From contig NC_134703.1 in assembly GCF_043290135.1 (NCBI RefSeq), positions 109,129,505-109,193,504 on the forward strand: a stretch of DNA of 64,000 nucleotides, given 5' to 3'. The stretch is from Rhipicephalus microplus (lineage: Eukaryota > Arthropoda > Arachnida > Ixodida > Ixodidae). Below, piece by piece: positions 61,901 through 64,000 of this stretch. The position numbers were made by a program, and so were the translations under genes. Numbering within the stretch: position 1 is the stretch's first letter; every line of letters starts with the position of its first letter. The notes under the pieces are model-generated. The model was given only the letters and a program-made list of their open reading frames with translations, was not told where the DNA came from and did no database searches.

Positions 61901-62392
61901 GGAGGCGGAAATGTTTTAGGCCGTGTGCTCAGATTTGGGTGCACGTTAAAGAACCCCACGTGGTCGAAATTTCCGGAGTCCTCCGTTACGGAGTCTCTCA
62001 TAATCATATGGTGGTTTTGGGACGTTAAACCCCACATATCGATCATTGATTACGCAGCTTCTTAAGTTGCTGATACTGTAAGCTCTTGTCCTGGTCATTT
62101 TCATTAGTTCTTGTACCGGCCTTGAGAAGCCACGCCTTTTCCCCTTCCACTTCGCGGAACCAAAGCAGTCCGAAGTTTGGTGCTGGTACCATCCCAAGAT
62201 GACTTTTAACACAAACGCATCAACGCAACCAAACTTTACTCACTTGCCAGCACCACTCTCCTGGAACAGAGTCCTTGCCCCCCGTGATCCTTGCTGCATG
62301 ACGTCGGTCGGGCGCGGAACCTGACCCGCCCCCTTTCACTCCGCACGTCGAAGGGCGTGGTGGGCGGCGGCCCTTCGCTACAGAAGGGGCCC
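40158..62392 (-). CDS. mas: masquerade-like serine protease (homologue), partial gene: 4 exons
   Basis: Four exons join on the minus strand: 62392-62244, 46367-46276, 42016-41739, 40312-40158. All have consensus AG/GT borders and compatible phases (0, 2, 1, 0 at successive junctions). They encode about 224 residues: a linker with a Cys, an activation site R-ITGGKDS, then [24 protein letters not shown], the TAAHC His box, [10 protein letters not shown] with the catalytic Asp, and a stretch ending GDDACQ just before the expected GDSGGP or GDGGGP. The wording matches Drosophila Masquerade very closely as I remember it ([51 protein letters not shown]). Masquerade is a secreted CLIP-domain serine protease homologue with Gly in place of the catalytic Ser, needed for muscle attachment and axon guidance. 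Missing here are the CLIP-domain exons (right of the window) and the Ser/Gly exon, so active protease versus homologue cannot be decided. Confidence 0.9.
40313..41281. other. mas intron, no other gene recognised
   Basis: Intronic DNA. A purine-rich GAGA-type stretch lies at about 40605-40650. Nothing else is assignable. Confidence 0.5.
41282..41727. mobile_element. MITE with long imperfect inverted repeats in mas intron
   Basis: Left end cgtagagtttcccaatatac with agagggaactctggcgct; right end (other strand) cgtagagtttctcgaaatta with agagggcactctggcgct. Both arms continue into aatgatgggtagtacacaca, giving arms of roughly 130 bp in a 446-bp element. A strongly diverged relative is at 42690-42860. 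Confidence 0.88.
41739..42016 (-). CDS. mas: mas exon: catalytic aspartate
   Basis: The acceptor is gcgcag ending at 42017 and the donor gtacgc begins at 41738. The 278-nt exon encodes [40 protein letters not shown] (Asp box) and [11 protein letters not shown]. The GC content is far above the surrounding repeats. A MITE ends 11 nt beyond the donor, and an old SINE begins about 80 bp beyond the acceptor. Confidence 0.93.
42097..42335 (-). mobile_element. Ruka-related SINE (second subfamily)
   Basis: The head side is at 42300-42335 (accactagaccaccgcggtgg) and the tail side at 42097-42120. Several body differences from the main family (cctcgagcattttcacctcc). No clear target duplication. Confidence 0.82.
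42438..42674 (-). mobile_element. Full-length Ruka-like SINE
   Basis: Complete head to tail on the minus strand; tail side atgattgatgatttgtgggg. The flanks aaaacatgtggttctgct and caagcatgcggtgctaaa may be a decayed target duplication. Confidence 0.87.
42690..42860. mobile_element. Diverged relative of the 41.3-kb MITE arm
   Basis: Shares the ordered blocks agttttctcacaaaacgctc, gagggaactttggcact, gcgctgcaacgcatg, gatgagtagaacatagattt and cacctttggcccac with the left arm at 41282-41430, at clearly lower identity. The opposite end was not found. Confidence 0.6.
42955..43110 (+). mobile_element. I-clade-like LINE tail, second copy
   Basis: Same order of motifs as 32800-32960 (cccaatctatctttta, ccatcccctgtgtcgtgttgttgatgtgtc, gcgatagacggttatgacgc), diverged. 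Confidence 0.5.
43574..43846 (+). mobile_element. Full-length Ruka-like SINE with target-site duplication
   Basis: Element 43587-43833 lies between perfect 13-bp copies of tcccataaagctt (43574-43586 and 43834-43846). The head begins ggccccgccgcggtggtcta; the tail is (atca)n. Confidence 0.94.
43953..45900 (+). mobile_element. Second piggyBac-type element, 3'-truncated
   Basis: The left end is TTAA (43953-43956) followed by cccattaatgccccgtgttg. The perfect 20-bp palindrome gtgttgcatatatgcaacac is at 43971-43990, and the core gttgcatatatgcaac recurs at 44354-44369 and, with one change, at 44309-44324. A piggyBac-type transposase follows. Neither the C-terminal Cys-rich domain nor a right terminal repeat could be found, so the right side is lost. 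Confidence 0.82.
44473..45873 (+). pseudogene. piggyBac transposase with two in-frame stops, C-terminally truncated
   Basis: Three segments lie in one reading frame (44473-44862, 44863-45249, 45250-45873), interrupted only by TAG at 44860-44862 and TGA at 45247-45249. An acceptor-like ttattgcag precedes 44485, so the N-terminus may come from an upstream exon as in the 13-kb element. An acidic head ([18 protein letters not shown]) is followed by the catalytic core: Asp in DEILIPF (45208), Asp in VVADNFFSS (45463), Asp in MGGVDLLD (45808). All three catalytic Asp codons survive. The frame ends at MRAKRRHF without the Cys-rich tail. Two point stops but no frameshift means modest age. Confidence 0.88.
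46276..46367 (-). CDS. mas: mas exon: catalytic histidine
   Basis: The acceptor is cgcag ending at 46368 and the donor gtaagt begins at 46275. The 92-nt exon encodes [20 protein letters not shown] followed by [10 protein letters not shown], ending with two bases of a split codon (AG|C, Ser). The TAAHC box is the canonical His site. Confidence 0.92.
46508..46578 (+). mobile_element. 45-bp stub of a Ruka-like SINE with intact target duplication
   Basis: Only the last 45 bp of the SINE (46521-46565, ataatcatatagtggttttg to the ccccagatat end) is present. Perfect 13-bp duplications caaatttaagaaa at 46508-46520 and 46566-46578 show that it is a complete insertion event with extreme 5' truncation, not a deletion product. 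Confidence 0.9.
46705..47735. repeat. GAAGCTCC-type dispersed repeat, copy with internal duplication
   Basis: Runs from ggcagcatatccacggag (46722) through the cgtccgtccatgcgtc-type minisatellite (46765-46945) to gccgctataaggagcttcgcccc (47710-47733). It is the inverse of 14374-15035. A segment (cttcccacctttaac to gtataacgtagcaacc) occurs twice, at about 47090-47223 and 47325-47462. Confidence 0.85.
47736..48660. other. mas intron; one hairpin minisatellite unit, otherwise unassigned
   Basis: 47736-47790 is a single unit of the GAGTAC minisatellite found at 53.5-53.8 kb. Near 48050-48075 is another ggagattcgccccctaa end-like motif. Confidence 0.5.
48722..49425 (+). pseudogene. I-clade LINE ORF2 C-terminal remnant with 3' UTR
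   Basis: The frame from 48722 reads [12 protein letters not shown] then a stop, followed by [11 protein letters not shown] frame change then brings in [20 protein letters not shown] at about 48972-49035, the C-terminal Cys/His box of I-type LINE ORF2 proteins. After several more stops comes a pyrimidine-rich 3' UTR (49250-49425). Heavily decayed. Confidence 0.78.
49427..52340 (-). mobile_element. Degraded RTE-type LINE with (GAT)n/(CTG)n tail
   Basis: Minus strand, 5' to 3': the endonuclease start ([14 protein letters not shown], about 52300) and endonuclease body 51716-52129 (with MGNFNAKVG where GDFNAKVG is expected); SDHRMV at the endonuclease end (about 51600); a linker 50944-51267; reverse transcriptase 50092-50499 ([20 protein letters not shown]); the C-terminal YGAETW motif in 49730-49993. 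The parts lie in different frames with stops between, so it is dead. The element ends in (CTG)n then (GAT)n on its own strand (49427-49492), the trinucleotide tail usual for RTE elements. Confidence 0.87.
52341..52785. other. No gene recognised (mas intron)
   Basis: Unassigned DNA. Confidence 0.4.
52786..53100. repeat. GAAGCTCC-type repeat copy with (GACA)n
   Basis: taggggtgaagctcctaaag at about 52786, then pure (GACA)n at 52893-52981, cggacgcacggatggac-type minisatellite units and tacgtggatatgctg at 53077. This is a short, near-complete version of the same layout. Confidence 0.82.
53498..53829. repeat. Four-unit GAGTAC minisatellite with hairpin core
   Basis: Units start near 53498, 53594, 53679 and 53773 (spacing 85-96 bp), each with ggctttatgctctcccatag and a tagagtac-nnn-gtactcta inverted repeat (perfect at 53706-53724). 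A lone unit lies at 47736-47790. Confidence 0.9.
53823..54074. repeat. Dispersed CTTTAAAC repeat with (CCGT)n(CCAT)n tail, copy 2
   Basis: The 135-bp unit as at 20621-20757, ending in aacttcagcgac, then (CCGT)n (53956-54003) and (CCAT)n (54004-54073). Confidence 0.88.
54375..54660. repeat. Two-unit 146-bp tandem repeat
   Basis: agctccacatata begins both units (54375 and 54521). Both continue through atttggt and a later tgataatc/cctgacac block with moderate identity. Confidence 0.6.
54793..55484. repeat. Mosaic of three tandem arrays between inverted GATGCGGAGCAT motifs
   Basis: gatgcggagcat at 54793-54804 is inverted at 55473-55484 (atgctccgcatc), both followed outward or inward by taat. 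Between them lie a 61-bp array (ggtgttaaa starts at 54820, 54881, 54942), a 45-51-bp array (acggcgcatgc at about 55133-55280) and a 52-bp array (cggtgtgtagaggaggaa at about 55330-55420). No coding similarity. Confidence 0.75.
55485..55811. other. No gene recognised (mas intron)
   Basis: Holds tgacgtcat motifs (about 55618 and 55643) and a 72-codon minus frame (55567-55785) without a recognisable domain. It is the pre-insertion flank of the LTR element. Confidence 0.4.
55816..56044 (+). repeat. 5' LTR
   Basis: Starts tgtagtgccatcatcacc and ends ctcgccgctaca (TG...CA rule). It contains an aataaa signal at about 55967, presumably the R-region polyadenylation signal. I see no difference from the 3' LTR. 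Confidence 0.95.
56046..56103 (+). other. Triplicated primer-binding site
   Basis: tggtgacccggacgtgat at 56046-56063, two bases after the LTR start-point, matches the classic tRNA-Trp primer site except one base. The unit repeats at 56066-56083 (exact to the last base) and 56086-56103 (diverging after tggtgacccgga), period 20 bp. Confidence 0.85.
56129..57889 (+). CDS. Gag-like N-terminus fused to Pro/Gln/Ser-rich protein (captured host sequence?)
   Basis: Intact 586-codon frame beginning 84 bp after the LTR. Residues 1 to about 85 look like the start of a Gypsy-type Gag ([19 protein letters not shown]...[11 protein letters not shown]). From about residue 110 the sequence becomes low-complexity Ser/Thr/Ala/Pro, then Gly/Pro/Gln-rich (for example [33 protein letters not shown]), with [10 protein letters not shown] near residue 492, and ends in an Arg/Thr/Ser-rich tail. 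No zinc knuckle, protease or polymerase motif is present. The second part resembles a transcription co-regulator's disordered region; a Polyhomeotic-like parent is possible, but I cannot identify it. GC content is much higher than the flanks. Alternatives: an unusually expanded Gag C-terminus, or non-coding GC-rich cargo that happens to be open. Several minus-strand frames over the same DNA are shadows. Confidence 0.7.
   Translation: MFPQLCPPVPPYQSTYPKVWFMQLDAVLAVNGITDQLLMHAILLDALPVELRHLAATSSTSPQPYDALCTAVLARSGNTYRPLPFTRTRQVSPVSQSKVRTQAHAEQATARDTVALAVSATTSSNVSASSSPQLLVSSSTVPPAAPPPATGASNGLPGASPHSTCTYPASSRQHWASPLPAPVSVSWSTTGPSAVPSWSQSLPSSSASTSATTKATATVAPLPVAPQQAPASRPGVAQVVSASPSPRTSGDRRLIQPKQPQILPKLSSGSANMTTPSTAATTRSQSPRAAQHKATTWPAPVPAPHPATTVQRGAAMGLNTGSPLLIGNPAAAQPGMFPAGPAHGTFLLNQDIPALGHSPILIQGALGQTQSSLGQIQGVQLALRPPHATGLTLGPQTGLRPHGGHPGPPGTPTLVIPQNLGPRPNIFLAPPRMMSPPSFAIVPGQPLTLQQLQAMLPTQTMLAQPTLGAFQTDQHQSLVQIPTFTQPQILAHAHYHHHHHHHHGALSGPLISTGGSIVSCAPSANIVTHHPVKTSRHTVHSRPVRPGHRETRLLASTATRHFLVRPLRNSQSRPPETHCLPMAYKR
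57995..58004 (+). other. Polypurine tract
   Basis: agggggggag a few bases before the 3' LTR, in the position expected for the plus-strand primer. Confidence 0.8.
58008..58236 (+). repeat. 3' LTR
   Basis: 229 bp, apparently identical to the 5' LTR, ending in gctaca before the ggtc duplication. Confidence 0.95.
58249..58614 (-). other. Unrecognised 121-codon open frame
   Basis: From an ATG at 58614 the minus strand encodes a moderately complex sequence (for example [20 protein letters not shown]) ending at a stop just beside the LTR element's target site. No domain is recognised. It could be part of an older repeat that the LTR element entered, or an exon of an unknown gene. Confidence 0.25.
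58615..60990. other. No gene recognised; (CTTT)n-type tract
   Basis: Mostly AT-rich. 59935-60195 is an imperfect pyrimidine tract (cttt, ctcc units) whose Phe/Leu/Ser frames are artefacts. Confidence 0.5.
60997..61224 (-). mobile_element. Ruka-related SINE (second subfamily)
   Basis: The head side is at 61180-61224 (gtcagcagccgagtgctttag) and the tail side at about 60997 after an (aat)n-like run. Body cctcaagcgatttcgcctcc as in other second-subfamily copies. Confidence 0.82.
61225..61866. other. No gene recognised (mas intron)
   Basis: AT-rich DNA with nothing assignable. Confidence 0.4.
61867..62059 (+). mobile_element. 5'-truncated Ruka-like SINE with target-site duplication
   Basis: Element 61881-62045 starts inside the body (gcggcagctgaatttccgat), so the tRNA head was never copied. 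Perfect 14-bp duplication ttgattacgcagct at 61867-61880 and 62046-62059. It lies less than 200 bp from the mas activation-site exon. Confidence 0.92.
62244..62392 (-). CDS. mas: mas exon: pre-domain linker and activation site
   Basis: The acceptor is tttcag ending at 62393 and the donor gtgagt begins at 62243. It encodes a Pro/Arg-rich linker ([17 protein letters not shown]), whose Cys would be the partner of the inter-domain disulphide, then [19 protein letters not shown]. Cleavage is predicted between Arg and ITGG. It is followed by a 15.9-kb intron full of repeats. Confidence 0.88.
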
Positions 62393-62995
62393 CTGAAATG
62401 GGTAAGAATGATCATGAAAACACAGACACATCCGTGCTTGCGCAGTCAGAAGTAGTAAATCCATCGATGGTTTGTCGAAGGAGAATACTTTCCAACCTCC
62501 TGGACGCTTTCCAAGGATTGTCTACAAGGCTACCTGCGCGAATCACAGTTGTATAGGAGAAGCCATGCAAATCTCAGTGACGACTGAACGATTAAAAAAA
62601 AGTAACGTGTAGAGAAACAACCATTTTTATATCCCTGGCCAAGCATAGACACCACATCAACGACGTCATGGACAGAAAAAAAGTATCTGTGATTGTCAAA
62701 CAAAAAAGCGTGACAAAGAGTTTGCTGTAATCTTTACTTGTTTAGTCGACAGCTGGTACAATAAACCTAACGGACAGTGCCTGAAGCCACGTTGTTTGCC
62801 ATCGTTACGTTCCGTGCCTCCCTATTAAATGGATGAAGATTTCATCTGTGAACCGGCGTTCACAGATTAAATGCGCAAACGCCGGCTAATAAATATCTTG
62901 GATTGAGTAAACAGATGAACGGAGAGAGGAAGAAACACCGTATCCGTGTCTGTTGGTGTCGTCGGTTACTTGCCTTTCCCAAACTTATTTTTCTA
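62393..62995. other. No gene recognised (upstream mas intron)
   Basis: The acceptor-side sequence of the intron preceding the mas linker exon. No further mas exon is recognised to the right edge. Confidence 0.4.
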
Positions 62996-63241
62996 AAGAG
63001 TGTATTAGTTACTCCCCACAGTGGTCTAGTGGGTAAGGCACTCAGCTGCTGACCCACAGGTGGCGACATTGAACCCCGCCCGCATTTTTGATGGAGGCGA
63101 AAATGCTTGTAGCTCCTAGCACGTATTTAGGGGCACGTTAAAGAACCCCAGGTGGTCGAAATTTCAGGAGCCCTCCCTTACGGCGTCTCTCAAAATCATA
63201 TGGTGGTTTCAGGACGTTGAATTTGAACAAATAAGAGTGTA
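62996..63241 (+). mobile_element. Diverged Ruka-related SINE with short target duplication
   Basis: Head ccccacagtggtctagtggg at 63014, body with aagaaccccaggtggtcg, end near 63225. The flanks aagagtgta at 62996-63004 and 63233-63241 are a plausible 9-bp target duplication. Many substitutions, so old. Confidence 0.78.
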
Positions 63242-64000
63242 CTATGTATACCTTTTGAAAGTCCCTGTATTTTTTGAGCCACGAAAAAAAAAACGTTTGG
63301 CACAATAAACCACCTACCCTTAAAAATGAATAACATTAACCGTATAAATATTTAAGAGAGGCGTAACATAGTCATGTGCAAAGCGAGTGCAGTAAAAGTC
63401 CTCGGAATGCGTGTAGATTGTAGTTTTAAAACAGCGAAGATAAAGAAAGTGACTTGGGGGAAGCAATGCGTGCGATAGCAACGAAGTGGAATGCGGCAGT
63501 TTCGGGCTCTGACGTGGATGCCCAAGAGCGTGCTCGAATTAGGAGGCATGCTTATATGCTTTACGCTAGTGACAGCGTGGAAAGGCGTGCTTGTTTAATC
63601 CAAGAAGCACGTTACCTCGGGCCCTTTCGGCATCTCAATTCCAAAAGACGACGCATTTTGACTGGTAACACGCGCCCTCAGGAAACGTGCGACTTGAATT
63701 GAAGGTGTCATGACACGGTCACACAAAAATTTGAGGTTTCGAGGGAAAACTAGAAGCAGAGGGTCTATTATGCCTATACAGATATCAAAAGTGGGCCGTA
63801 AAAAATATTTCATTGCGAAACAGGCCCTAGAAGTTACCGACTGTAAATCCCGTCCACCGCCGACGACCATCACTTTGCCTTGGCGCCTGTGACTCCCGTG
63901 AAACAAGCAGTGGTGCCGTCGTCTCCTACCACAGTTTCAGCCGATGTTAACCACTCAATTTCAGTGACAAGTGGAAGAAAGCTCAAATACCTCGATTTCA
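63242..64000. other. No gene recognised
   Basis: Contains an 82-codon plus frame (63454-63702) and a 103-codon minus frame (63595-63906); neither shows a known domain. Confidence 0.35.

Overview
The window is a piece of a eukaryotic, intron-rich, repeat-choked genome, almost certainly a hard tick (Ixodidae). The strongest clue is at least ten copies of a tRNA-headed SINE whose sequence matches what I recall of the tick Ruka family. Long tetranucleotide arrays, I-, RTE- and L2/CR1-like LINE debris, and a four-exon gene with canonical GT-AG introns also fit an arthropod. No bacterial operon, CRISPR array or rRNA gene is seen.

The one clear host gene is on the minus strand between about 40.16 and 62.39 kb. 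Four phase-compatible exons (62244-62392, 46276-46367, 41739-42016, 40158-40312) encode the linker, activation site and most of the catalytic domain of a masquerade-type (mas) serine protease or protease homologue. They carry the catalytic His and Asp. The exon for the catalytic Ser/Gly was not found here, nor were the N-terminal exons.

Layout. 0-7 kb: 5'-truncated LINE (988-2938), then quiet DNA. 7-12.5 kb: SINEs with target-site duplications, (AC)n and (CTTC)n tracts, an RTE fragment and a MITE. 12.5-15 kb: an intron-containing but internally deleted piggyBac element (12524-14369) inside a dispersed GAAGCTCC-type repeat. 15-23 kb: SINEs, a 0.8-kb (GACA)n array, a THAP-domain pseudogene and a 1.2-kb (CTAT)n-type array. 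23.2-30.5 kb: a 7.3-kb foldback element with 1.9-kb inverted arms made of 134-bp and 21-bp tandem units, enclosing the C-terminal half of an IS630/Tc1-type transposase. 31-40 kb: LINE tails, SINEs, two abutting MITEs with a third nested inside, and (GACA)n. 40-62.4 kb: the mas introns, filled with a MITE 11 nt from a splice donor, SINEs, a second piggyBac with two in-frame stops, I- and RTE-clade LINE remnants, minisatellites, and a very young non-autonomous LTR retrotransposon (55816-58236).

The most interesting object is that LTR element. It has two apparently identical 229-bp LTRs, a 4-bp target duplication, a triplicated tRNA-Trp-type primer site, a polypurine tract, and one intact 586-codon ORF. 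The ORF starts like a Gypsy Gag and then runs into a long Pro/Gln/Ser-rich protein, with no protease, RT or integrase. It looks like a retrotransposon that has captured a host mRNA. The 7.3-kb foldback element is the second candidate for something new.
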